Of a stretch of DNA of 64,000 nt, positions 37,551 to 44,913 are shown piece by piece (positions within the stretch are counted from its first letter, which is position 1; the number at the start of each line of letters is the position of its first letter). Origin of the DNA: Paludibacteraceae bacterium (GTDB lineage: Bacteria > Bacteroidota > Bacteroidia > Bacteroidales > Paludibacteraceae); the NCBI GenBank assembly GCA_017630395.1, contig JAGBVI010000001.1, positions 62,001 to 126,000 on the forward strand. Reading direction: 5' to 3'. A program made the translations under genes and the position numbers. The notes beneath the pieces were generated by a model. That model had not been told where the DNA came from, did not search any database, and was given only the letters and a program-made list of their open reading frames with translations.

Positions 37551-37598
37551 TGAAATACTTTAAGACGATTCGTAAAACTATTGATGAGAATCTGTAAT
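37551..37598 (+). pseudogene. Duplicated 3' fragment of the NAMPT-like gene
   Basis: A 15-codon frame ending TIRKTIDENL-TAA copies the end of the NAMPT-like protein (TIRETIDENL, stop at 35787) with several silent and three coding differences. It has an ATG two codons before the similarity. It looks like a relic of recombination or segmental duplication rather than a working gene. Confidence 0.6.
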
Positions 37599-37599
37599 T

Positions 37600-37788
37600 A
37601 TGAAAACACGTAAACCCAAATGGATTAGGCGAAAATGGCGAAAAATCAAGTTTTTCGTAACTCATTATATTCTTGAAGAAAAGAGAAGCGAAACATGCAC
37701 TTTCAAATGTCACTCTACTGCTTTGTATTTCAGAAAACTTACAGATAGTAGACTTTTTGGAAGAAAAGTTTGGAAGAAAAGTGCTTAA
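37600..37788 (+). CDS. Small basic protein (62 aa)
   Basis: Lys/Arg-rich (RKPKWIRRKWRKIKFF) with two cysteines. Starts right after the duplicated fragment. No family recognised; nucleic-acid binding is plausible from charge only. Confidence 0.4.
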   Translation: MKTRKPKWIRRKWRKIKFFVTHYILEEKRSETCTFKCHSTALYFRKLTDSRLFGRKVWKKSA

Positions 37789-37802
37789 CAAAGTAAAAAA
37801 AC

Positions 37803-37982
37803 ATGCCTGTTTATAAAGTAACTCTAAACGAATCCGAAATTTATCTTTTAGAAGAAGCTATTGATAGGATGATGGCTGATTTGGATGCTGAAGAGGAAGC
37901 ATATGAGACGGATTTAACGGAGGAAAAGTTGGATTATAAAAAGATTCTTAAACGATTTTCGGAAAAAGAAAAAATCAAATGA
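37803..37982 (+). CDS. Small acidic helical protein (59 aa)
   Basis: Intact frame MPVYKVTLNESEIYLLEEAI to TGA, overlapping the macrodomain ATG by 4 nt (ATGA). Mostly helical with a long Glu/Asp stretch. Coupled to the macrodomain gene; function unknown. Confidence 0.5.
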   Translation: MPVYKVTLNESEIYLLEEAIDRMMADLDAEEEAYETDLTEEKLDYKKILKRFSEKEKIK

Positions 37983-38425
37983 AATTTATTAAACAAGGAG
38001 ATATATTTAAATCATCTTGTGAAGTGATTGCCAATCCCATCAACTGTGTAGGTGTCATGGGTGGTGGGTTGGCACTTGCCTTTAAAAAGAAGTTCCCTAA
38101 ACATTTTGAAACTTATAAAAAGATGTGTCAAAATGGGGAAATAAAGGTTGGCGAGCTTTATGTTATAGATGGCGATGAAAAACACAAGGTACTTTTATTC
38201 CCAACAAAAATTCATTGGAAAAATCCAAGTTTGATGGAATATGTTGAGAGTGGATTGATATATCTTGTGAAGAACTATGATAAAATGGGAATTAAATCTA
38301 TCGCCATTCCTGCATTAGGTTGTGGACTTGGTGGATTGAAATGGGAAGAAGTGAAAGAAAAGATTCTTTCTATTTTGTCAGAAATTGACGATAAAGTTGA
38401 AATTGAAATTCACGAACCGAAGTAA
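37979..38425 (+). CDS. DarG/ALC1-type macrodomain (148 aa)
   Basis: A single macrodomain: FIKQGDIFKSSCEVIANPIN then NCVGVMGGGLALAFKKKFP, very close to the DarG/TARG1 pattern (NTVGVMGKGLALQFK), and SIAIPALGCGLGGLKWEEV at the second phosphate loop. DarG removes ADP-ribose from thymidines modified by DarT, an anti-phage toxin; ALC1-type relatives also release ADP-ribose from proteins or act on ADP-ribose phosphate. A phage copy could reverse host ADP-ribosylation and recycle ADP-ribose for the NAD island around it. No DarT toxin is adjacent. Confidence 0.85.
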   Translation: MKFIKQGDIFKSSCEVIANPINCVGVMGGGLALAFKKKFPKHFETYKKMCQNGEIKVGELYVIDGDEKHKVLLFPTKIHWKNPSLMEYVESGLIYLVKNYDKMGIKSIAIPALGCGLGGLKWEEVKEKILSILSEIDDKVEIEIHEPK

Positions 38426-38462
38426 AATTGTACAAAATTTCAAAAATAATTCTATTTTTCTC

Positions 38463-38491
38463 TTGACAAAGTAAGGGGGAAGTGTTATACT
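38463..38491 (+). promoter_or_regulatory. sigma70-like promoter with palindrome over the -10
   Basis: TTGACA, 17-nt spacer, TATACT. GGGGGAAGT (38475-38483) and ACTTCCCCC (38489-38497) form a perfect palindrome centred on the -10. Confidence 0.7.
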
Positions 38492-38514
38492 TCCCCCGAA
38501 CTAATAAAACAAAC

Positions 38515-38769
38515 ATGTCCGAAGAACGACTTATTGAAATTTTACATAAAGTTTCCAATGATGACAGGTATGTTATTCTTTTGAATGGCAATACTGTAAG
38601 TATTGTGGGAGATGCAATATGGTTGTTGGATGAAGAAGGATGTGATTTTTATCACAACCTCAATAGTCTCAGCATCGTGAGAAATCACGGTGAATGTATT
38701 GACATTTTATTAGACCGTTCAGAATATGAATTGGAAATCACAATGAAACAGAACATTAATAATCTATAA
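38515..38769 (+). CDS. Hypothetical acidic protein (84 aa)
   Basis: ATG 38515 is chosen because the longer frame would start inside the promoter. Alpha/beta, acidic, not recognised. First gene of the unit leading to NAD synthetase. Confidence 0.5.
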   Translation: MSEERLIEILHKVSNDDRYVILLNGNTVSIVGDAIWLLDEEGCDFYHNLNSLSIVRNHGECIDILLDRSEYELEITMKQNINNL

Positions 38770-38775
38770 AAAACT

Positions 38776-38988
38776 ATGGCTATTGACCATCCTGAATTAG
38801 AAGAATGTATTGAAGACTTTGACAGTGTATTTTACGATGTCGATGGCTTTAATGAAGTAGAGAACATTAAGCGTCTTTATGAAGATGAAGATGAAGAGGG
38901 TCTTATGGAGGCTGCTGAGCGTTTGAAGAAAGTAATTGATGATGCTGAGATGCACCTTAGTAACATTATCCATTTTTTGAAGAAGTAA
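38776..38988 (+). CDS. Small acidic helical protein (70 aa)
   Basis: Dense Asp/Glu (LYEDEDEEGLMEAAERLKKV) with amphipathic helices. Not recognised. Short gaps on both sides (6 and 3 nt). Confidence 0.5.
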   Translation: MAIDHPELEECIEDFDSVFYDVDGFNEVENIKRLYEDEDEEGLMEAAERLKKVIDDAEMHLSNIIHFLKK

Positions 38989-38991
38989 GTT

Positions 38992-39297
38992 ATGACAAAG
39001 GAAACTAAAAAACGTATAAAGGATTGGTTGACACTATTGTTTATTCCAATTACAGGACTCCACTTTTTGATAAAGGAGTGTAAAAACGATGATTTCCAAA
39101 ACTTCTTCTCAGAATGGTTTTGCTATCTTCTGATGCTTATCATGTGGTGTGGATTTGTTGGACTTATTGGTTTTGGTATTTGGGGATTGATTTACCATTT
39201 TGATACTGCGATTATCCCTGTTAGTATCATTGGTGGTGGAGTATTCGTATTCTTCATCTTACCTGCTATTATTCACAAACTTATTCATAAAAAATGA
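38992..39297 (+). CDS. Two-helix membrane protein (101 aa)
   Basis: Two strong hydrophobic segments (about 42-62 and 72-92: WFCYLLMLIMWCGFVGLIGF, then PVSIIGGGVFVFFILPAII) with a basic N-terminus and KLIHKK end. ATGA overlap with NAD synthetase. Confidence 0.55.
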   Translation: MTKETKKRIKDWLTLLFIPITGLHFLIKECKNDDFQNFFSEWFCYLLMLIMWCGFVGLIGFGIWGLIYHFDTAIIPVSIIGGGVFVFFILPAIIHKLIHKK

Positions 39298-40442
39298 TTC
39301 CACAAGTAGTAAAGAAGATTGACATTTCTAAACTGAGGATAAAGAAGTATGTGGATTGGGAGCATCCTCAAGTTTCTACTAAGACATTAGCAGAATTGAA
39401 CATTACAGAGGATGAGCCTTTTCAAATCATTGATGAGGGAGGTGATTTGAATGGGAAGTTCGCAGTTGTTAGGGAATTTTGGGTTAGGGATTGGCAAACT
39501 TTCTACATTATAACTGAAAAACAAGCAGAGATTTATTTTACAAACTTATTCAAGGCTTCAGAAAAGAAAAAAGAATACATGATTATGGAAAAGAAATACG
39601 AATTTACGCCTCAGTTGGCGTTTGCAAATATTGAGACTCACATGAAAACGTGGGCTTGGCAGACTAATGCTAAGAACTTTGTTGTTGGTATTAGTGGCGG
39701 TAAAGATAGCACAGTAGTTGCAATGCTTCTTTGTGCAATCTTTGGTAAAGACCGTGTATATGGTGTAATGATGCCACAAGGTGAACAGTCGGACATTCAG
39801 GATAGTATTGATGTATGTAACATCCTTGGTATTCGTCATACTACTGTGAACATTGGTGGAAGTGTATCTGCTATTACTGATGAGATTTACAAGAATCGTT
39901 CTAAGAGCGGTATCTATCCCACAAAAGACATGGACATTAATCTTCCTGCTCGTATTCGCATGTCTACTCTTCATGCTATTGGACAGTGTGTGGATGGGCG
40001 TGTAATCAATACTTCCAATCTCTCTGAGGACATGGTAGGTTATGCTACCCAGTTTGGCGACAATGCAGGTGCTTATGCTCCTCTTCAAGGTCTTACTGTA
40101 ACTGAGGTAAAGGAACTTGGTAAGTATCTCATTGATGTTCTTGGTATTGATGATAAAGAGTATAGTGCTCCTGCACTTAATAGATATGTTTCTATACCTT
40201 ATAAGAAGCGTCTTATTGAACTGGTTGATAAGACCCCTGTTGATGGTCTTCAAGCACAGACTGATGAACAGCGTTTAGGATTCACTTATGATGACCTTGA
40301 CAAGTTCATTCGTCTCAATGAGGGTTCTGATGAGTTCAAGGCATTGATTAGAAAGAAGTATCAGCAGAATAAGTTCAAGCTGGAAATCGTTCAAATGCCT
40401 CAGCCTGATTTCTCTTATCTTCCTAACTTTGTAAAAGACTGA
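39294..40442 (+). CDS. nadE: NH3-dependent NAD+ synthetase with extra N-terminal domain (382 aa)
   Basis: Residues about 97-382 are NadE: the PP-loop FVVGISGGKDSTVVAMLL, MMPQGEQSD, an ARIRMSTLHAI helix, NTSNLSEDMVGYAT, and the KELGKYLIDVLG end of the core. NadE amidates nicotinate adenine dinucleotide to NAD+ using ATP and ammonia. There is no glutaminase domain. The first 96 residues (IDISKLRIKKYVDW to YFTNLF) are an unrelated small domain; a second possible start at 39582 would give NadE alone. With the nicotinamidase it implies a deamidated (nicotinate) branch of NAD synthesis. Confidence 0.88.
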   Translation: MIPQVVKKIDISKLRIKKYVDWEHPQVSTKTLAELNITEDEPFQIIDEGGDLNGKFAVVREFWVRDWQTFYIITEKQAEIYFTNLFKASEKKKEYMIMEKKYEFTPQLAFANIETHMKTWAWQTNAKNFVVGISGGKDSTVVAMLLCAIFGKDRVYGVMMPQGEQSDIQDSIDVCNILGIRHTTVNIGGSVSAITDEIYKNRSKSGIYPTKDMDINLPARIRMSTLHAIGQCVDGRVINTSNLSEDMVGYATQFGDNAGAYAPLQGLTVTEVKELGKYLIDVLGIDDKEYSAPALNRYVSIPYKKRLIELVDKTPVDGLQAQTDEQRLGFTYDDLDKFIRLNEGSDEFKALIRKKYQQNKFKLEIVQMPQPDFSYLPNFVKD

Positions 40443-40969
40443 TGTTCAACTGGATAAAGAAATTATTCGGAATAAAGGGGGAGGAAACACCTCTCCCTGA
40501 CCCTGAGCCTCAGCCTACTGAATTGATACAGAAGGTCTATGATTGGATTACGAGTATCAGTAAGGAGGACATGATAAGTCAGAGGAACGATGATTACGGA
40601 GTAGACATAACTTGTCTCAAATGGTCTGAAGATGGCTATGATAAGGCAAGGTATTGCTTATTCCAAGGTAACTATGCTGAAGAGAAAATTGATAGAAGTA
40701 TTGAAATTATAAGATTAGAAAGTAATACAAAAGATTCCTGGGGTTGTTCTTCTATTTCATACTTCATCATGGAACTTAAAAATGGTGATGTTGTGATGGA
40801 TAAGCATGATATGTTTGAAGACAATCTCAATATGGATAACAAAAAGACTTACAGAAGTATTTTCTACTACATTCAAAATCTTTACGAATTTTCATGTGAG
40901 AACATTAATCACATAGAGCATAAGAAAGACATGGAGGTAAAGTATAAGAATTTTACAAAAAACTTCTAA
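40442..40969 (+). CDS. Hypothetical protein (175 aa)
   Basis: Overlaps the NAD synthetase stop (TGATG). It starts FNWIKKLFGIKGEE then a Pro-rich linker, then an alpha/beta part with CLKWSEDGYDKARYCLFQ. Not recognised. Confidence 0.5.
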   Translation: MFNWIKKLFGIKGEETPLPDPEPQPTELIQKVYDWITSISKEDMISQRNDDYGVDITCLKWSEDGYDKARYCLFQGNYAEEKIDRSIEIIRLESNTKDSWGCSSISYFIMELKNGDVVMDKHDMFEDNLNMDNKKTYRSIFYYIQNLYEFSCENINHIEHKKDMEVKYKNFTKNF

Positions 40970-40976
40970 AAAAGTC

Positions 40977-41005
40977 TTGACAGTATACCACGAAAGTGGC
41001 ATACT
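40977..41005 (+). promoter_or_regulatory. sigma70-like promoter lying wholly inside a palindrome
   Basis: TTGACA, 17-nt spacer, CATACT. The 30-bp sequence from GACAGTAT to ATACTGTC (40979-41008), centred on GAAA, is a near-perfect palindrome that contains most of the -35 and the -10, a likely operator. Confidence 0.7.
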
Positions 41006-41033
41006 GTCCTTGCAACAAGAGAAAGGAAATAAA

Positions 41034-41417
41034 ATGAAGCCTACGATTAGAGTAACGAAAACGATGAAACTGTTCAACTGGGTAATTGACGGTGAGGAAG
41101 ATTTTACACTCATTGATAAGAACGGAGTTGTTCTTGAAGGTGTTTGTACCCTTACTTTACCCCAACATGCCAAGATGTTTGTAGAGTGTATGCTTGAAAA
41201 GATTGACAAGTTGATAGCAACGAAGGACATCAAGGCTCGTGAAATTGCAGAGAAAATGAGTGACATTGTTGTGAAGTTCGGACAAGGAGAACTCCCTGAC
41301 CGTATTCATGATAAGTTTGAGAAAATCAATTTTAAACGCGAGAATGAAATCATTCACCTCATGCTTATTATGATTGTTAGAAATGGTGAAGAATGGAATG
41401 GTGAAATTGCACAGTGA
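41034..41417 (+). CDS. Hypothetical protein (127 aa)
   Basis: ATG 41034 has a clear AAAGGA ribosome-binding site 7 nt upstream. Alpha/beta N-terminus and helical C-terminus; not recognised. Ends overlapping the next frame. Confidence 0.5.
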   Translation: MKPTIRVTKTMKLFNWVIDGEEDFTLIDKNGVVLEGVCTLTLPQHAKMFVECMLEKIDKLIATKDIKAREIAEKMSDIVVKFGQGELPDRIHDKFEKINFKRENEIIHLMLIMIVRNGEEWNGEIAQ

Positions 41418-41422
41418 TAATT

Positions 41423-41677
41423 ATGAACCCTAACGGATGTTTTGCAGTTATTTCAATTTTAGTTTGTTGTATAGTGTCATTCTTCTTGGGATGTATTATA
41501 ACATGCGATTGTGCATTTTATGAAAGAGAATGCACAATAACGATAGATAATAATTCTTATGTCTCTTCAATTTATCCTTACATTAGCAAATCTAATGGGA
41601 CAGTTTCATTTAAGTTGAAAAATGGGAAAAGAGTTGAACTTCCTTATAAAAAGGTTGTAATTGAAATTGAACAGTAA
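41423..41677 (+). CDS. Signal-anchor protein (84 aa)
   Basis: Begins MNPNGCFAVISILVCCIVSF, a hydrophobic segment with several Cys, then a soluble beta-rich part (TITIDNNSYVSSIYP). Probably a membrane-anchored or exported phage protein; no named family. Confidence 0.5.
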   Translation: MNPNGCFAVISILVCCIVSFFLGCIITCDCAFYERECTITIDNNSYVSSIYPYISKSNGTVSFKLKNGKRVELPYKKVVIEIEQ

Positions 41678-41679
41678 TC

Positions 41680-42018
41680 ATGAAAGAGCAATTATTGACA
41701 TTCCTTCTTTACCAACGTGAGGAGTTGAAGAAGGAGAACATTTACATGTACTTACGCTTGATGGCAAGTGGTAAGTTATTCGTAGGATTTGAATACTATT
41801 ATCCTTACATTACTTTTGATGGAGAACCTATAAAAGGACGTGACAAGCGTTGTAATCTGAATGTTTCATTTGATGACCTTACGCCTAAAAAGTATGAGAA
41901 GTTTATGAAGAGTTATGAACGTATTTTAGGTGAGGTTAGAGAAAGTCAGAAAAGTGCTAAGAACGAATTCAGAATGGTGGAATTTAGTTTTCAAGCAGTA
42001 ATGAAAGATTTTGAATAA
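41680..42018 (+). CDS. Hypothetical protein (112 aa)
   Basis: Unrecognised basic protein; a helical start (EQLLTFLLYQREELKKE), then strands with aromatic residues. A GAAC promoter for the next gene overlaps its stop. Confidence 0.5.
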   Translation: MKEQLLTFLLYQREELKKENIYMYLRLMASGKLFVGFEYYYPYITFDGEPIKGRDKRCNLNVSFDDLTPKKYEKFMKSYERILGEVRESQKSAKNEFRMVEFSFQAVMKDFE

Positions 42019-42019
42019 A

Positions 42020-42034
42020 GAACTAATTTATAAT
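42020..42034 (+). promoter_or_regulatory. GAAC-N5-TATAAT promoter
   Basis: GAACTAATTTATAAT, then TGACTT and ATG 42041; predicted leaderless. The promoter at 42530 has the same 6-nt spacer. Confidence 0.7.
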
Positions 42035-42040
42035 TGACTT

Positions 42041-42526
42041 ATGAAGCCTGAAAGAACTTTGCAAAGGATGTATGACGAATATCCTAAGTTATTCCCTGTT
42101 CGTCAGCGAGCACTTAACCATTTGTTTTGTGTAATAGGAAATGGTTATTCTTGGTATAAGGGTGAGGTTGTATCCGATAATGATTTATTCATTTGGGATA
42201 ATAAAATTGAAAGATATATCATTGACCCTGATTATAAGATTGATGAAGAATCTGACATTATTTCCACTCCTCCTAAAACCGAGGAAGAATATAAGAAATA
42301 TATGGAAGACTGGCATATGTTTCTTGCACATTTGAGACATCGCACTTGTCCTGAAACATCCATCGAAGAACATTATAAAGACCTCGAACATAATTTTCGC
42401 AAATGGTATCCATTATCTAAGAAGTATTCGCTCATTTACGAAGTACCTGATGATGTTACACCTGAATGGAAAGCATTAGTAGAAGAGTGTAAAGAGTTGC
42501 TTAGAAAAGATGGAATTGAAATATAA
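42041..42526 (+). CDS. Hypothetical protein (161 aa)
   Basis: Unrecognised; Tyr- and Glu-rich, helical. Leaderless start by promoter position. Confidence 0.5.
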   Translation: MKPERTLQRMYDEYPKLFPVRQRALNHLFCVIGNGYSWYKGEVVSDNDLFIWDNKIERYIIDPDYKIDEESDIISTPPKTEEEYKKYMEDWHMFLAHLRHRTCPETSIEEHYKDLEHNFRKWYPLSKKYSLIYEVPDDVTPEWKALVEECKELLRKDGIEI

Positions 42527-42529
42527 ACA

Positions 42530-42544
42530 GAACTAACTTATAAT
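42530..42544 (+). promoter_or_regulatory. GAAC-N5-TATAAT promoter
   Basis: GAACTAACTTATAAT, then TGACTT and ATG 42551; predicted leaderless. Confidence 0.7.
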
Positions 42545-42550
42545 TGACTT

Positions 42551-42775
42551 ATGAAGTTTGAAACTTTTATAAAGAAAGAATACAGAGAACCTGACAATAG
42601 AACAAAAAATTTTTTCAAAAGATATGGGCTTGGAGAGCCGAGTCCTGTAAAGAAGCGTTACTATGTCAGAGTTTATGATAAAGGACACTTGATTGATGAG
42701 GAAGAGTTTTGTAATGCAATAGACGCTCAAAATTACATCCAAAAGACAAAATCATTTTATTCAAAATTAGTATGA
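42551..42775 (+). CDS. Small repeat-domain protein (74 aa)
   Basis: C-terminal half RYYVRVYDKGHLIDEEEFCN...DAQNYIQK is the same short domain as at 30892 and 32620. The N-terminal half is basic. ATGA overlap with the ligase gene suggests coupled expression. Confidence 0.55.
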   Translation: MKFETFIKKEYREPDNRTKNFFKRYGLGEPSPVKKRYYVRVYDKGHLIDEEEFCNAIDAQNYIQKTKSFYSKLV

Positions 42776-43989
42776 CAACATTGTATAAAAGAGATAAGAA
42801 GGGTAAGGTTCGTGCTTGGACTATTGAGCATGATGCAGTGAGTTATTGGACTATTAGTGGCATTTATCCTGATGGTAAGATGACTAAGACCGCTCCTACC
42901 TTTGTGGAACAGAAGAATGTAGGTAAGGCTAATGAGACTTCCCTTGAACAGCAAGTTCTCAATGAGGTTGCTTCCAAGATTCAGTATCAGATTGACCAAG
43001 GATTTACCTATGACATTCCTACTGAGGATAAGCGATTTGAGGTAAGCCTTGCCAATAAGTATCAAGACAGAATTGAGAAGAATAAGTTAGACTTCCCTTA
43101 CATCGTAGAACCTAAACTTGATGGTGTTCGATGCTACATTAAGATGGTAGATGGTGACATTCGTATGTTCTCACGAAAGCATAAGGAATTCAAGAGTGTT
43201 CCTCATCTTATGGAGAATCGGTTTATCATTGAATTTTTCAAGAAATACCCTGATGCTATTCTCGATGGTGAGTTGTATAATCATGAGTTGAAGGATGACT
43301 TCAATAAGATTGTAAGCCTTGTAAAGAAGACGAAGCCTACTGCTGCTGACATTGAGGAGAGTAAGAAGATTGTAGAGTATCATTGTTTCGATAGTTATTA
43401 TCCTTCTGAGCCACAGTTGAAATATGTTGAGCGTAAGGTTCGTGTAGGTGAAATTATTTCAGACATTCGTGGAACAGATATTCTTTTCAAAGAGACAGTC
43501 GTAACTTGTGAAGAGGTGAAGATTGTGGGACTTTTCTTTATTCAGCAGAAATCCAACAATGAATATGGATGGTGGCTTAATGTTGTTCAAACGGAGGAAA
43601 AGTCTGATGCCTATCTTGTAAATCAGTTGAAGTTTGGTTACGAAGGTATCATGCTCAAGAAGGATGTTCCTTATTTCTTCGGACGCTCATTTGACATGCT
43701 CAAATACAAGAAGTTCTTCGATAAGGAGTTCAAGATTGTAGACTTTGAAGAAGGTAATGGTAACTTGGTAGGAATTGCTGCTGCTGTGATTTGTGAGACA
43801 GAAGACGGACAGACATTCAAAGCAGGGGTAATGGGAACTCAGGATTATGCTCGTGACCTCTTTACTAACAAAGACATGTATAAGGGCAAGATGGCAACTA
43901 TTGTCTATCAAGCACTTACGCCAATGAAAGATGGTAAGGGTGGTGTTCCGCGTTTTGGTAAGATGAGAGAGATTAGAAATTACGAATAA
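42772..43989 (+). CDS. ATP-dependent DNA ligase (405 aa)
   Basis: Adenylation motif I is VEPKLDGVRCYIK (Lys nucleophile), preceded by an N-terminal domain of about 110 residues. Motif III is DAILDGELYNH, motif IV EGIMLKKD, motif V LKYKKFFDKEFKIVD, and an OB-fold tail ends GKMREIRNYE. It seals nicks in phage DNA. Its last 19 codons are duplicated at 44416 in the chimeric mini-gene. Confidence 0.9.
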   Translation: MTTLYKRDKKGKVRAWTIEHDAVSYWTISGIYPDGKMTKTAPTFVEQKNVGKANETSLEQQVLNEVASKIQYQIDQGFTYDIPTEDKRFEVSLANKYQDRIEKNKLDFPYIVEPKLDGVRCYIKMVDGDIRMFSRKHKEFKSVPHLMENRFIIEFFKKYPDAILDGELYNHELKDDFNKIVSLVKKTKPTAADIEESKKIVEYHCFDSYYPSEPQLKYVERKVRVGEIISDIRGTDILFKETVVTCEEVKIVGLFFIQQKSNNEYGWWLNVVQTEEKSDAYLVNQLKFGYEGIMLKKDVPYFFGRSFDMLKYKKFFDKEFKIVDFEEGNGNLVGIAAAVICETEDGQTFKAGVMGTQDYARDLFTNKDMYKGKMATIVYQALTPMKDGKGGVPRFGKMREIRNYE

Positions 43990-44102
43990 TGAACTTATTT
44001 TTATTTCTACTTTTCCTAGGATTCTTATGGTTGGGTGTAATAAAATACGCCTGTACCTTGGAGGAAAATAAAAAAGAAAAAGAGGGAAAAGAGGATGATT
44101 GA
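43989..44102 (+). CDS. Tiny membrane protein (37 aa)
   Basis: MNLFLFLLFLGFLWLGVIKY followed by a Lys/Glu-rich tail, overlapping the ligase stop by one base and the next gene by 8 nt. A single-pass small protein; function unknown. Confidence 0.45.
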   Translation: MNLFLFLLFLGFLWLGVIKYACTLEENKKEKEGKEDD

Positions 44103-44364
44103 AGAAGTTATTGAAGAAAAACACAGTCTCACTTATAAAGAACTAAAAGAGATTTTGAATACTATGAGCGACAAAGACCTTGAGGAAGAGGTCTTTGTCG
44201 AGTATAAGGCTTATTGTAAAGATGGTAAGGATTGGTATCATGAATGGACTGATGCTGTTAGTTACGAACTTATACACACCAAGTCTGACCATGAATTTTA
44301 TAACAATAGAAAATACCTTAAACTGTACCTTAAATCTTATTCAGATAAAACAAATGAAGGATAA
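44095..44364 (+). CDS. LNTMS-motif family protein (89 aa)
   Basis: The core LTYKELKEILNTMSDKDLEE, then V-x-V-x-(Y/F)K and a C-terminal YLKLYL strand, matches the gene at 51519 (LRNFLNTMSEEELAN...NLYV). More distantly it resembles the IS passenger at 60708 (VDQLRSMLTGYDRDT). Function unknown. Confidence 0.5.
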   Translation: MIEEVIEEKHSLTYKELKEILNTMSDKDLEEEVFVEYKAYCKDGKDWYHEWTDAVSYELIHTKSDHEFYNNRKYLKLYLKSYSDKTNEG

Positions 44365-44473
44365 GCGTAGAGTAGTAGCAGAATGGAGTGGAGGAGGATG
44401 GTCGTTATACATTGATGGTAAAGGTGGTGTTCCTCGCTTTGGTAAGATGAGAGAGATTAGAAATTATGAATAA
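44354..44473 (+). pseudogene. Chimeric mini-ORF: 5' of the 46861 gene joined to 3' of DNA ligase
   Basis: The first 22 codons (MKDKRRVVAEWSGGGW then SLYIDGK) copy the start of the gene at 46861, with its middle LCSGEW deleted. The last 18 codons (KGGVPRFGKMREIRNYE) copy the end of DNA ligase. The join is at GATGGTAA, present in both parents. The result is an open 39-codon frame. It is either a recombination relic or a newborn gene. Confidence 0.65.
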
Positions 44474-44476
44474 ACT

Positions 44477-44692
44477 ATGACAATTGGTATTTTATTACTC
44501 ATAATAGTCATGACAGTCATTTTTATTTTAGGCTGTATTGGTTATATGTATGAAGAAGATGTTGCAGGTGATTACGAAAGAGCTATGAACAAAGCAATAA
44601 AAGACATGGAAAAAGGTATTACCACAGTTATAACTGATGGACCAAATGGAGCATTTTCTGTGGAGAAAACAAAAGACGGAAAGAAATTATGA
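44477..44692 (+). CDS. Small membrane protein (71 aa)
   Basis: N-terminal helix TIGILLLIIVMTVIFILGCI followed by a charged tail. ATGA overlap with the next gene. Function unknown. Confidence 0.5.
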   Translation: MTIGILLLIIVMTVIFILGCIGYMYEEDVAGDYERAMNKAIKDMEKGITTVITDGPNGAFSVEKTKDGKKL

Positions 44693-44913
44693 ATAAATTT
44701 GCAGAATTAGTTATTGAAATTTTACAGGAAGAAGTAAGTTCGGGAAGACCCTTATTTGAAAAGCGTTTCATTGATGCGAACTATGACAAAGCAGAGCTTG
44801 AGATGTATTTTGGAGAAGGGTCTTGTGTATCTTCGTTGAAAGTTACTTTTGACCGTGAAGAATTTGTAAAGAGAATGGCTGATAAAAATTATGCAGTTCA
44901 TGTTGAAAAATAA
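44689..44913 (+). CDS. Hypothetical protein (74 aa)
   Basis: Unrecognised; helix then two strands (CVSSLKVTFDREEFVKRM). Overlaps both neighbours. Confidence 0.45.
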   Translation: MNKFAELVIEILQEEVSSGRPLFEKRFIDANYDKAELEMYFGEGSCVSSLKVTFDREEFVKRMADKNYAVHVEK

